Assembly (NCBI RefSeq): GCF_933775445.1
Contig: NC_065876.1
Location: 3,162,001 to 3,226,000, forward strand
Reading direction: 5' to 3'
DNA: 64,000 bases
Source: Argentina anserina
Taxonomy: Eukaryota > Streptophyta > Magnoliopsida > Rosales > Rosaceae
Shown here piece after piece: positions 36,973-49,282 of this stretch (the stretch's first letter is position 1; every line of letters starts with the position of its first letter). The notes beneath the pieces are model-generated. The model did no database searches and had not been told where the DNA came from. It saw nothing but the letters and a program-made list of their open reading frames with translations. The translations under genes and the position numbers were made by a program.

Positions 36973-39651
36973 TGTAACGACCCTAAAATTTCGAGCATAA
37001 AAACTCAAGATTTCAAGTCGTGAAACACCAAAACAATCCCAATGAATCGAAATCATTTTACATGTCACAGTGGATCATTACTGAGTTCGCAATACAACTC
37101 AGAAAAACCAATTATTACAAACCAAATTTATAATTCGACATTACATAAAATGAAAATGTAATAATTTCACAATCTCTCACCAAACCCACAAATGAATCCT
37201 CACAAGTTCTCACACAATCCACAATAAAAACCTCACCACAAGCAGGATAATGAACAACTTCGAGTCCTCAGAGTTGTCCATCGATCTCCACTAATCAACA
37301 CATGAGGAATTATCCCCTACAACATTGAATTGGTGCACCGGGATTGTAAACACAAACCCAGTAAGCTTTACAGCTCGTATGAGTAAAATGAAAACATAAC
37401 TCGCATATCAATATATACGAAAATCCACAAACAACCAATATAAATGCACTCATTTGTCAATGGACGGCCCATCTGGTTGTCCCAACAAAATATGAAATGA
37501 AAGTGCTCATGAGAAATTTGGCACCCTTCTGGTTACCTAAATGCATTTTATAATACGGGTACTAATGAACGCTGGTACACATCTGTTACCCCTCACGTAG
37601 TACACCGCCGATATTGGGCAACCTCCTGCTACCCAACATTCAAAAATATGAGTACTCATCTGTTACCTCACATGCAGTACTCCGGCAGGCAGACTAGAGC
37701 TCTAACTGTATCGTAACTTTCGCCCGGCCAAAGGCTAGATTCTGACATGCCAAACACGTCCGAAGACAAAATGTTTTAACAACTCCATGTTAAAACCATG
37801 TATAATAATCACACCTCATATTGTACAAATCGCATCAATATGCTCAATATATAATTCTCATCACCACTGTGATCATATTCACAACCGAAATCCTAACTGT
37901 ATATAATATAGCAAACTATATATATATATGTACCTATTTACCATTTATACAATATATATATATAATCCACTATATCGTATACATGTTATATTTCATTCTT
38001 TAATATTTTGCAAAATTTTGAATCTCCGCAAGGGTAGATTCGTAAATAAGTGAGATTTACTCACCTTATCAACTCGAGCGTAATTCCACAATTTCCGAAG
38101 ATAAATTCTTTCCTTGATTTATGATCACCTTGAAAAGATAAGAAAAGAATTTAGAATCGTTTCGTAAACCTTTAAATGCCAAAACAGTAATAATATGTTA
38201 CTGTTCAGCAATTTCTGGTTTTACGAATTTACTGTTCATGGAGTTACTATTCACGTATTTACTATTCACGTATTTCTGTGCAAATACATATCAATTATGT
38301 ATTCATGTACGTGTATATATTATTTACGTATTTCTGTACGTACAAATAGTATTTAAATATAAATATTGTCTCAGTAAATATTAATTACTGATTTACCCTT
38401 CTGAAATTACTTTTTAAATTTACTGAAAGTAATTTATATTTACATTTACCGTATGTAAAATAAGTTTACATTTACCGTACGTAAATCACTTTTACATTCA
38501 CCACACGTAAAAATAAATTCCAATTTTACCCTTTAGAAACACTGTTCACGCGCCGCCATACGTGGTGGCGCGTGAGCGTCACGCGCCACTCACTGTGGCA
38601 GCGCGTGGGGCACACGCGCCGAGCTTACGGCCGGCGCGTAGCACGCCACCACCGCCCCATTTCTCCCCCTCTCTTTCTGCTCCGCCCCTGCACGGCCCAA
38701 GGCCACCTCCAGACCGCCTCATGCACTCACACGCGCCGCCTAAGGCGGCGGTGCTCCACTCTCCACCTACACCTCCGATCCTCCTCAAAAATCCTCCCAA
38801 TCCATCCAAAAACATCACACAATCATCACAACCATAATTTGAATGCATCCTTACCTAGATCGGAGTTCGAAATGCGTCGGAAGTGATTGAATCGTCGGCG
38901 AGCTTCTCGCAGGAACTCCACTCGTCGATGAGGTTTCTTGGCAGCGAGGTGAGGCACGGCGTGCTAGAGGGTGGTGGCAGAGGGTCACGAGATGCTCCAG
39001 GGACCGGCGGTGAGTGACACGACGGCTTGGAGGCGGAGATCGCGGCGTGATGCAGACGGAGGCTCGGGGAGAGAAAGAAGACTCTCGGCGGCGAGGCGGA
39101 GCGTCGCGAGCTCGGGGTTTGGTGAGGAGGGTCGCGCGGTCCTTTTGGGCTAGGCGGTGTGGCCTATGGAGGGCCGGTCGGCGAAATCGCCGGTGAGGCT
39201 AGAGAGAGAGAGAGAGGAATCGGGGAGAGACGAGAGAGAAGAGAGAGAAAGAGGGAAATCAGAGAGAGAGGCGCGGGGGAAAGGGTTTCCAGAAATGGAA
39301 ACCCTAACTCCAATAAGTTTCTATATATACCCGTTTCCTAAATCAGAAACTACTTCCATCGTTAATAACTTTTCCGTATGACGTCCAATTCGAACGCGTG
39401 ATGCGTCTACGAACTCGTATTGTCGAGCTCTACAACTTCCGTGAAGGAAGTTTTCGCAATCGAGCGATGGAATAAAAGTCGATATATATACGTTGCGAAA
39501 ACGTAATGTTTTTCTAATTAAACGTTCTGAGAACGTTTCCGTTTTCGTTTCGTGAAGTCGCCTACAACCAAATTCCTTTTTAATTGAATTTCACAACTTA
39601 ATAGAATTAAAATCAACACCAAATATTGTTCCGAAAAATAGGGTTATTACA
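36973..39651 (-). mobile_element. Solo-LTR-like element B, nested and inverted inside A
   Basis: Same family as A but in reverse orientation: begins TGTAACGACCC and ends GGGTTATTACA; 2679 bases. Flanked by a perfect 5-bp duplication GAGAT (36968-36972 and 39652-39656), made within element A near its 3' end. Together A and B form an inverted repeat with arms of about 2.6 kb and a spacer of about 105 bases. Reading frames at 38562-39381 are GC-rich and not shared as intact frames by the other copies. Confidence 0.9.
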
Positions 39652-39766
39652 GAGATGATCCGTTGTGGCATATAAAATGATTTCGATTTATTGAGATTGT
39701 TTTAGTGTTTTTCATGACTTCAAAATTTGAGTTTCATGCTCGAAATTTCGGGGTCGTGACAGCCTC

Positions 39767-40426
39767 ACCATCGTCCATCTTTTAGCTTGAATTGGCACTG
39801 ATAACATTGTTGTTCTTGCTAGAAGGATACCAAGCTTTGACTTGGAGCTTCGTTTTGCAATTGGACTCTTCTGTTATGAATTTGCAATCGAGCTTGATGG
39901 TGTGCGATGGTTTGCTGGAAAAACTTTCAACCTTGATCACATTGACCTCAATCTTCATGTCGACGCCATATGGGATAGTTGTGGTCCACATCCAGCAAGA
40001 GTAGTAGCACCGTCGATGCTTGATGCAGCTGTGATCTTCATCATCCACACTTTTTATATCTTCTTTAATTTTTACTTGACAAAAATTGTCACTAACTTTG
40101 AGTTTTGCGAAATATGTTGTTTGTTTTGAGTCTTAACAATAGCATATATATAGAGTTGGACAATTATGAAATATTGAAATTAAATTAGGGTAATTTTGGT
40201 AAGAAAAATTGATACCTGAGCTTTGATATCGATACACACCTCCCTCCTTGGATATCAAGTTTGGAGGTTTGTCAAGAATCAATTCATGATCAATTCATGA
40301 TTACTAGTGGGTCCCACATTACTGTAATTTCAATTCATCCATGTGTTACTAAATGATAGAATTTACTCATCCCGTAATCAATTCTTCCATTCCCAATTTC
40401 ATTGCAGGTTAGTAAACGTGTCATTC
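39767..40426. other. Right remnant of the outer insertion
   Basis: Contains an 88-codon minus-strand frame (39782-40048) beginning MDDEDHSCIKHRR, with no family I recognise. Continues the sequence interrupted by the LTR-like elements. Its right terminus carries the inverted repeat described for the composite insertion. Confidence 0.4.
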
Positions 40427-40490
40427 ATGTCAACCAAACTAGCTACCAAAGTAGTCCAGACTCCAGAGTGCGCCAATGCAAGGAGAATAA

Positions 40491-41889
40491 GAGACAATTA
40501 GTGTTAAACCCATTTTTCAAGCCCTCTTTTAAGATTAGCCCACACCCAATTCTTTTTTAAATCAACATCCAAAATCTTTTCCAACCTTTCTTATAGGGTT
40601 TTATTGAATAATTAACGTATTTCAATTTTTTAGTTCAATTTACGATTTTACCCTTCTAATTGAAAAAGGAAATTAACTCCATATATATAGTCGTCAGAAT
40701 TTTTCAAATTCAATAAACATGTAAAATTATAGAAAAATGTACGTGTAAATTAAGAAAATAAATTAGGTAAGAGAAATTACATGAAAAGTCAAATGAAAAA
40801 TTAAATTAATGTAGTTTTTCTTTTTGTGTTAATCACATCGATTGAATGCATTAAAAACTCTCTTTTTTTTCTCTACATCCAAGCTTGTTATGTAATTATG
40901 TTAGTCAAGAAACAAAAAACAAACATAGAATTATTTCTTGGACTTGTCTAATTTTCTATATTTGATTTATTCTATATTTTTACGTGAGAGAATGAAAAGT
41001 TGTCTACGTACAAACATATCGAAACCCATTACCTACAAAACAAATGTCTACTTTGCATTACCTACGAAATAGATGTTTACTCTGCATTACCTACGAAATA
41101 GATTCTACTCTATATTACCTACAAAATAGATGTCTACTCAACATTACCTACAAAACAGATATATACTATGCACACCTCAAATTAAATTAAATTACTGCTG
41201 AGGATTAAAAACTATTTACCACCACAATAGAAGCAACACTCAACACACATTCCATAGATTCAAGACCTCCCACCCTTTTATACCTACTAAACAAAACAAA
41301 CTAAACTATACTAACAAAAAAACAAACACTTAAAAACATCACACAAGACAAAACATTCATACTACGTGTAATCAAGAGTAGAAACACACCTAGGTGTACG
41401 CTAGAAGGAAAATTCAACACATACCCTATTATGGAGAATCATATCTCGAATAGAGGTATCGAAAAACATATACATTTTCGTTAGAATAAATTCACAAAAC
41501 AAATACGAACCAGAAATCAACATATACTTTCAACACAATTATTTTTGACCCTACTGATGAAATCATACTAACTCTTATATATAACATTGATATAAGATGT
41601 AGTGATTAATTTAAAAACTTCAATTAAGGGATATGGGAGTTAAGCTACAATCAAGGATGAGAAAAAAAAAATAGGTAGGCACAATCTCTGGAAAAATGAG
41701 GTAGTATGAGTTATTATTTGTCCAGATGACAAACTTGGTAATCCTGCAAATTCTATGTTCTATTACCCATGTTCAAAATATATTTTTCCAAATTAAAAAT
41801 CAACCTAATATATAAGTTTGAGTGTTAATTAAAGTGATGGGTGTAATCTAAAATAGGTATATGTTTGTAGGTATATATCTAAATCCCCC
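40491..41889. mobile_element. 1.4 kb insertion with a 9-bp target duplication
   Basis: Unit 2 has a single GGAGAATAA at 51221-51229; unit 1 has it twice (40482-40490 and 41890-41898) around 1399 bases of extra sequence. A 9-bp duplication fits the Mutator superfamily, although the two ends (GAGACAATTAG and, complemented, GGGGGATTTAG) show little inverted symmetry. Inside is a 30-bp tandem repeat. No transposase frame. Confidence 0.78.
41027..41160. repeat. Minisatellite, about 4.6 copies of a 29-30 bp unit
   Basis: The unit CATTACCTACRAAAYAGATG plus about ten bases (TYTACTCTG-like) is repeated with small changes. Confidence 0.85.
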
Positions 41890-42502
41890 GGAGAATAAAG
41901 ATGAAGCCAATTGAAGGTTGATGATTTTCCAGTTCATTTATTCGAATGCAAAGTTTATGCAAAGTTAATGATGAAGTTTCTAGCTTCAGCAATTCAAAAA
42001 GGAAAAGAATAAAGCTCATATATCAGAATACAAAACTTGAAAAGAAGAAAGTTGAGCAATCATATAAGCTAGGGGGCCTTTGTTGAATTCAGAACCGAAT
42101 GTTATTTGAAAAGGCGTGTGCCTTAATCTTAAGTACATCAGTCACCTCTTTGTAGGCAAACATTGCCACTTGGGTGAACACAAGAGCTTGTATGTGTAAT
42201 GTGTCATTCATCCGATTCCTATATATTTGACTACACTTAATGATCATATCAGAAATCACATCTCTCATGCATATACACTTATACAGAGATAACAATAATA
42301 CACGTATACTATAGATGTGTATCGCTTATGCCAAGATATGATCCACAACACAAAAACCAAATGCGATGCGCATGCATTCATTGTCCTCCGGCTGAGGCAT
42401 GCAAGGGAGAAAATAAAAAAGGTAAAAAGAAAAGACTCTTAACTTATAACTTCCATTGTTTTCTCGGCATGTCCACTGCATTGGACGCTGGAGTTCGTCA
42501 AG

Positions 42503-44400
42503 TTATGCGTCTCCATACTGAGTAGTGCGGCCGGCAATCTTTTTGGCGTTATCGTCTATGGTTACCTCCGACAAGTTCACCTCCCTGCCTTTCCTTTCTG
42601 CTATCAGTCGCTGTGTCGACTTGTAGTACGTGGCATACAGAATCAGCTGAGCTAATCCAAAAAAGGTGCCCAGTCCATTAGGAATCTGCGGCCAAACAAC
42701 AACAATATTTGAGCTTGGGAAAAACTATCATAATTGATTGGAGTTCTAGTGGGATCACGAAATTATTACTGTGATGAAGGGGTCAAAACGGATGAGAGCA
42801 TATGCAGTCCAAGCAAGGCCATTCGCAAACGAAGTAAACGAGAGGAAAAAGGGCATGTACTCCACACTTTTTGTTGTGATCACCATTTTCTGTCACCAAA
42901 GAGTAGCATAATGAAAATTAAACATATAGATGCATTCTAAACATAGTCTGACAGTCTGCAGTCGTATCTTTTTGTTAGACAATCCAAAATGCAAACTATG
43001 ATATGAGCTTAATACTTGCATCTCATGAATTATATATATCTACGTCTAATTAACTGGGTATGATTTCAACTAATTTGCATGTAGGATTTTAATCAGCTAA
43101 GGGTGATCGATCAATTAATTACCATGACAGTCATTGGAGCAGCATACATCATGATGTTGAAGGCAATGGATATGATGCCTACAATCAAGGACCTCTTGGT
43201 ATGTGTGTGAGCCAAAGTGAGAACCAGAAGAGTAAGAACACCGATGAAAATGATCTCCACAGCAACAACCAGAACCACTATGAGCCTCTTTTTCTTGTCG
43301 GAAAAAATGAGGAAGAGGATTATGTAGACGACCTCAATGATCGTACCCAACCCGTTTATGGTCCAGACCAGAGTGCTATCGGGGTGCACAATCGGTAACC
43401 CATATAAGGTCCACACCATGCAGTTGATCAGGGTCGCAAGGTATGGGACTGGTGAGTATTGCTCCACTGACCCTTTCTTCCATATTTGAACAAAAGTTGG
43501 ACTGCGCCATAATTAAATCATTGTAATTTTTGACAGAATACATAAAGAAAACTATTTCATTAGTGGATATTATCAATCATTTTATAGTAAATGATAATTA
43601 GGTTGTAGCCTCTAATTAAGGTAAACCTAATTATTATTAGTGGTAAAACTGCTCTTTAAGTCCAATCTACGTTTCATTGGCGTAAAAGATAACATTTCCC
43701 TTCTAACTCAACTTAGATGAAATAATAACTAAGGTACTTCTGTTAAAAGCTCAATGGCTTTACATAATTAAGCTAATGGCCTTTCTAGTATAAGAGGGAT
43801 ATATGTGCATATGCCCCCCCCCCTCGGGCCCCTCCCATGCCTCTTTTATATATGCTCAATTTTTTATATATATATATGGACAATGATATAAACATAATAC
43901 CATATCAAGTAATTATCATTCACATGTCTACATAGACATGATGCCGGATACTTTGAACATATCATTTGCTTTTGTATTTGGCTGGTGAATATCATGTCGA
44001 CCCTTTACAAGAAAGAATAAATAAGAACTTTTTTGTACCTTGTTTTTAACCATGTTCAGTTGTTTCAAAATTTGGCAGTGCCAATAACAAGGAATTAGAG
44101 AGGAGGAAAAGCTTACACTGGTGACAAGAACAGGAAGAATGCAATGAGGTTTCCTGGAAAAAAAAGATGAAGAAGAAGAAGAGAAAGTAAGCGAACAGCA
44201 GATATGATCAATCTTCGATCATTTCCTGCTGGTCAATTACGTACATACGAAAGATTAACGAAACCTCAATGAATAAATTTCTTAATCAATAAATCTCATC
44301 GTCAATCTAAGTAGATTATTTCTAGAAGTTCAATATTGTACTCTCGGTCAGTCATACCTATGATACCGACCACAGTCCGAGCAGCATCTGCAGAAACCAT
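42503..44400 (-). CDS. SWEET sugar transporter, copy A (clade II, SWEET7-like)
   Basis: Five exons: 44400-44358, 44153-44117, 43501-43123, 42889-42770 and 42685-42503; 253 residues, frame closed, all introns GT-AG. Start [16 protein letters not shown]; first MtN3 repeat with [37 protein letters not shown] and [11 protein letters not shown]; second repeat with [35 protein letters not shown] and [17 protein letters not shown]. This gives the 3+1+3 membrane-span layout of eukaryotic SWEETs, with a short hydrophilic tail. SWEETs are uniporters for facilitated hexose or sucrose diffusion; similarity to SWEET5/6/7 suggests hexose, by inference. Arg to Gln change in PTFVQIWKK versus copy B. A GA microsatellite lies 115 bases upstream of the start. 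Paralogue of copy B. Confidence 0.93.
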
Positions 44401-44511
44401 GGCTGTGATGATTGACCCCTAAAGAAGAAGAAGAAGATATATGGGAGAAGAAGCACAAGATCGAAATGAGGCTGCGGAGAAAAATGGATAAGCTAGGGGA
44501 ACAAGAGAAGA

Positions 44512-44547
<36 letters not shown>

Positions 44548-47500
44548 CTGGGTGTAAATGAGAAAGAGGAAGATAAATAATGAAGAGGGAGGACTAGATG
44601 TACGTTCGGTGTGGGTTGTGTGTTCCTGTGATTTGAAAGCGTACTAATTTGGACTCATTGCGAACACTTTGTTGGTTTTGGTGTTAGGTCTCTTGCATGG
44701 CATGTATTAGACATGGAACTTATATATATATATACTGCTAACAGTTTAGCACATATAGGGCTATAGCTCCAAAACGCAATGGAAGAGATCGAATATCAAG
44801 CCGGATATGTGAGACAGTGAGAGAGAGAGAGAGCACTGCGGTCACTACTAGCTTAAAGATTCTTCCAGGACTTTCTTTCAGGTAGTTGGGACTCTCAGAA
44901 AGTGACTGCAAAGCCCTTGAGATATCAATGGCATGAATTTAACTCGTTTACTCAGGTCATTTATAAAAACCTATTGGGGCATTACGACCACTTTCTCCCA
45001 CTCAGAATCCAAGTTTTGATTTCTGCTGCATTATTTTCCATATCTAATAAGTGGTTTCTAGTGTAGAATTAATCCATGTAGTGTTATTAATACACGAATT
45101 AAGCAGTAAAAACCCATCAATGAAATGGATATCATGATCACTAAAATGGATTTCATGATTTCATATTAAGTTATTTGATGGAACTGGCCGGGTTGGTGGG
45201 TGATTGCAATATTAATTAGTTCGTTTGGATTTTCTTTCATTGAATGAATGGTTGAATACGTGGTTCTCTGAATTTATTTACAGAACTACCAAGGCACTAG
45301 CTCACAATTTCATTTTGTGATCGATAAGGGAACAAATTTTATAGAGATCATCCACAGCATGCATTACTATAGGACTGTTGGTGAGTTTGGTAAAGCAGTG
45401 ACAATGAGTGATCTTGATCGAGTCGATGATCACATTTATAACATGAACGTACTTTGGTCATGCATTTAGGAGAGGGCTTTGCTCTTTTTATGCATGGAAT
45501 CGATGATCTTCTTTCTTCCTAGATATTTTCTTATCTCATAGAGTTGGTAATTTCTCATCATTTTAGCATCAAAGTTGGTTCAAGAGTCAAAAGTTGTGTG
45601 CTTATGTAGTTGTTATTTATAATTTACACCCCAAAATTAGAATGTGATCCGGAGAAAAACTCTCGGTTCGGAATTGGGTAGCATGCATTGTGTTTTAGAA
45701 GAAGAAAAAATGATAGTAATATTACATGCATGTGCACTAATCGTGTACGTAGTCGTATACTCGTATTAAGTATAAAAATGATAGATAATCCCACGAAGAT
45801 CTATTGAGGATTTTCATTTGATGTAACTTTTATACAAAGCAATCTTATATATTCTCGCATGCATAAAAAGACATTTTGTAGCTATCGTCTCATTTTTTGT
45901 TAATTTTGAAAAAAAATAAAAGGAAGTTCGCCTAAACGTCTCTGTATCAGAACTCTGCAACTAATATGCACAACTCTGAGCTTAAGCAATCGATACGCAA
46001 GTATCAAATACTCAAAAGGAGACCTAGCTATTATTCTGGACTTTGAAAAAGGAACCACTGCAGACACCAAAACGAGTTAAATTAGGTCACATTGTCTCTT
46101 GATAATTATGGCAGTTATCTATCTTTTTCTCTCAAACTGTAAGGAATATATGGACATTGTAAAGGCTTATGATAACATGATCTAGATTAATCCTTCTAGA
46201 GAAGAGAAATTAGAATAATGGGTTTGATTTTATTTGGTTTAGAAGTTTGTTATTGGTCTGTGTAGTTCTTTAATGCAGCGCCTAATGTCCTAATATGTCT
46301 GTATTCTGTAATACTGCTTTGCATGATTTTCTGAATTTGTACGATTCTCTTCACAAATCATTCCTAAGATGCTGAACTACGTACGTGTCGAAAATTTAGA
46401 GATCTCTGGCAATATATAAGCAAGCTCTCCTTGATCATGCAACGATTCTAGAGGAAATTAACGGCTCAATATATATATATATATATATACAGTATAATGA
46501 ATTGGATTTTGTTTCATATTCATGATCCCTTCATGAACATGGTAGAAAAGAACTTAGTGAATTGGATTTGATTGCTTTCAAATTTATTATATCAATTGGC
46601 CGGATTATTTATTAACTTTAAACACTTTGTCCTTAGTATTCACTATCAATTAGCATCATGAAATGCTCTTTTTCTTTTTCCCATGCTAGCTTGCTGTAGT
46701 AGAATCAAAATATTAACCCTACTTTTATTCCAAACAAAAAGTTTTTTTTTTCGTAAATAAGAATATATACAACGAAAATTAATGTGCATGTTGCCATAAG
46801 ATCTTGATGCATATATGACCTCAATTATTGTTCGTCTCCGTTTAAATTTTAGGCATCAGGTAACTCATCACTTAACCAAGCATCTTTCTTTTCCTCACTT
46901 TGAATGGAAAACGACCTTAGTTGTCTGATGATACATTATTCTGGGATGCCATAATTCATCGAGACTATGCTTCAAAGAGAGAATAGGATTTGGGGAAACA
47001 ATGCTATATATGATCGATGTGACTCATTTTACAGTCCCCCAAGTCAGTCAGACTACCTATTTAGAGAAATAGAGACGGCCAATTTGCATACACTCACTGT
47101 CCTCTTTTCAAAGTTCATACAGGAAAATGGGAAAGAACATTTTCCCATTGTGCTCGTTTTGGTCTTATTTCTACTGCTGAAAGATGGAGTTGCAGACACC
47201 GAGTAGTGGCAGAAGATTTGATTTGAGTCCCCATCCATAAACTGGGCGAATTCAATGGTGGTTACGCTTAACATGTATCTCGATTCATGTGTCAACTGAG
47301 GAAATGATAATTTGAAATGTCAAAACTAGTTGTCATTTCCTCCTCCGTTGACACATTAATCGACAACTAGCCGTTGACACATGACACATTTCAGTCTAGC
47401 TCCGAAGCAGTAAAGGTTTACAACTCTTAAACGGGAAGAGAGTACGTAGTACTAGAAGTAGGATCAACAACTTATCTGCAACATATTATCAGAGTATAGT

Positions 47501-49282
47501 TGGAAAAATGGAGGGCCCTAGGTAATTATATTACTATGCAAATATGCAAGTATGTAAAGTGTCTTCATTTATATATCTATCTTTATAAGTCGATCATAAT
47601 ATGTTACGTGACAATATGTTACAATACAATAAGAGAAATATTGTTCATTGCACTGGCCTCTAGCCATGAGGATTCCCCCCTATGGCTAGTAAAGAACTTG
47701 ACACTTTTCCTAAACGTCAAGTAAATCCATCGATCGCTACTTCTTTCACGCTCTTTGTTTTCTTCTAATGATTACTCTCTTTGTTCCTCTTTTTCCTAAT
47801 CTTGGACTACATCACTACCAACTACTTCCAATACCCGCACGTTTCCTTGTCGATCATCTTCTTACTCTTTATTAGTTTATTTCTCTTACGTTCTTTCCTT
47901 GAATAGTGAATGATATCCAGAGAAAACCAACCTTGACATTTTTTAGAGACTGAAGAAAGCCCTTCATATATTAACTTAAATGTAGATTTAGTAACTCGAT
48001 CTTAATTGAGCGCGTACAGTAGTATGATCGAGTATAAGAAATTTGAAGCAAGCTAGCTATACGAGTGTCTGAAAATTGAAGGGTTCAACACATTTGTCTC
48101 ATTTATTTGCGCTCGGTTTTGGGTATTAGAACTCGATGATAATTGAAGATTGAGTGAATGAGCCATAGTCATAGGTAAGTAGACAAGCAATTATCATAGT
48201 TTTCTTTTGTTTATTTAAATACATCTTCACGTAAAATTTCATGTCAATGATATAGTGATCTGACTTAGATTCATATTACTAAAGTTCTACTAATTGATGA
48301 GAACCATGCATTCTTTATACCTCTTTAATTATTCTCTCTTTTATTCTTGTTTCATTAAATAAGAAATATTCACACTTTGGCTTGTTTGCCATGAACCCAT
48401 ACCTGATAATGCAGGACCTGTTTACTTGACCCAGACAACCAATATTTTGCAGAAGTATTTTATTTCCTATCAGCCACATAATGAGCTGAGAATATGATTC
48501 AGCGCAGATATTAGTAGAGCCCAGATTCTTAAGGAAATTTGAGATAATCTTCAGTTGGCATTTCCCTTGGACAAAGTAAAACAAAGCAATAACAATGATG
48601 TAGTTTCAGTAAAGGTAGTCCTAGAGCAACTTGGAATGAATTGAAGTTATATGCCTAAATGCTAAAGCCACACACACACACACACACGTATATATTGGTG
48701 GGTTAGAGGACGTCGCCGATTTTGGCAACTGGCGACGCGCAATGACGACTCGAATGGTGTCGGCCGTGCTCCCTCCTCCCGGTGCTTCTGTCTGTGTCAG
48801 CCGGAATTGACAAATTTACATAAATTTGCCGATTCCAACCACTGTGGGCAGGCATTAGAACTCCAACCGGCACAAACACGAGCGCTGAGAAGGAGGAGCA
48901 CGACCGGCACCATTTGCACCGTCGTTGCACGTCGTTGGTCGCCGGAATCGCCGACGTCCGCTCTCGAACCTCTCTCCAATTCTTACAAACCACACTCCAA
49001 AACCAATGAAATTCCAAGTTTGTCCTCCATTTATCCATCACCTTCCTACTTCAGCCCTTTTGTAAGTGAAGGGCAAACTAGAAATTTCAATAGTTTTAAA
49101 GTGTGGTTTATAAATATTGGAGTGTAAATTTCATATATATATATATACCCATCATTGAAACAGTTTATAGATGGAATATTAAAAGAATTTATAGTAATGT
49201 TCTTGCATAGCTCTATCTTCGATTTAACAGATTCAGATATCAACTTGTTCATCGATCTTTGTCTCTTTGGGTACGTACAGAG
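44401..49282. repeat. Upstream flank of SWEET A, duplicated in unit 2
   Basis: Non-coding. Blocks match unit 2 in the same order: promoter 44401-44880 to 57644-58155, 46735-47290 to 58145-58950, 47330-48600 to 60360-61505, and 49130-49282 to 62100-62212. The stretch 44880-46735 has no counterpart in unit 2, and 48610-49130 (with a minus-strand frame 48703-49041) is also specific to this unit. No gene recognised. Confidence 0.7.
44515..44543. repeat. (GA)n tract in the SWEET-A promoter
   Basis: About 28 bases of GA just upstream of the SWEET-A start, with a second tract at 44817-44833. In the SWEET-B promoter the first is a broken AGAGAGACAGAGA (about 57767-57783) while the second is longer (58048-58087). 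Confidence 0.8.

Larger units (their letters stand above)
34360..39761 (+). mobile_element. Solo-LTR-like element A, interrupted by element B
   Basis: Starts TGTAATAACCCGATTTTTCGG and, after the interruption 36973-39656, ends GGGGTCGTGACA at 39761. Length without the insert and its second target copy is 2718 bases. Flanked by a perfect 5-bp duplication GCCTC (34355-34359 and 39762-39766). TG...CA ends and 5-bp TSD are the marks of an LTR-retrotransposon integration; no gag-pol, primer binding site or polypurine tract occurs, so a solo LTR is the simplest reading. A TATA-like GGTATAAAAGG (34678) precedes a CT-rich leader. End sequences resemble those of Ty3/gypsy Tat-type LTRs, from memory. 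Confidence 0.87.
33125..40426. mobile_element. Composite insertion in SWEET unit 1 (outer TIR element with nested insertions)
   Basis: Unit 2 reads straight through at 51165-51170 (AAACTTCATGTCA), whereas unit 1 is interrupted here for 7.3 kb. The outer ends CGATACGTTTATTAAT and (complement) TGACACGTTTACTAAC are imperfect inverted repeats extending at least 27 bases, flanked by TTC on both sides. Within it sit a hAT-like element (33382-34176) and two nested LTR-like elements (34360-39761). After removing these about 1.1 kb of outer element remains. Superfamily uncertain. Confidence 0.65.

Noticed and set aside
38562..39381. Several GC-rich frames in element B
   Set aside because: They overlap on both strands in low-complexity GC-rich sequence and are the counterparts of non-coding LTR parts.
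39782..40048. Minus-strand 88-codon frame starting MDDEDHSC
   Set aside because: Situated in transposon-derived DNA; no recognised family and no supporting exon structure. Kept only as a note.
41027..41160. Regular repeats that might be taken for a CRISPR array
   Set aside because: Units are contiguous with no spacers, and the genome is eukaryotic; it is a minisatellite.
48703..49041. Minus-strand 112-codon frame with Cys/Arg-rich sequence
   Set aside because: Absent from the duplicated unit, lacks a recognisable domain, and has competing frames on both strands.
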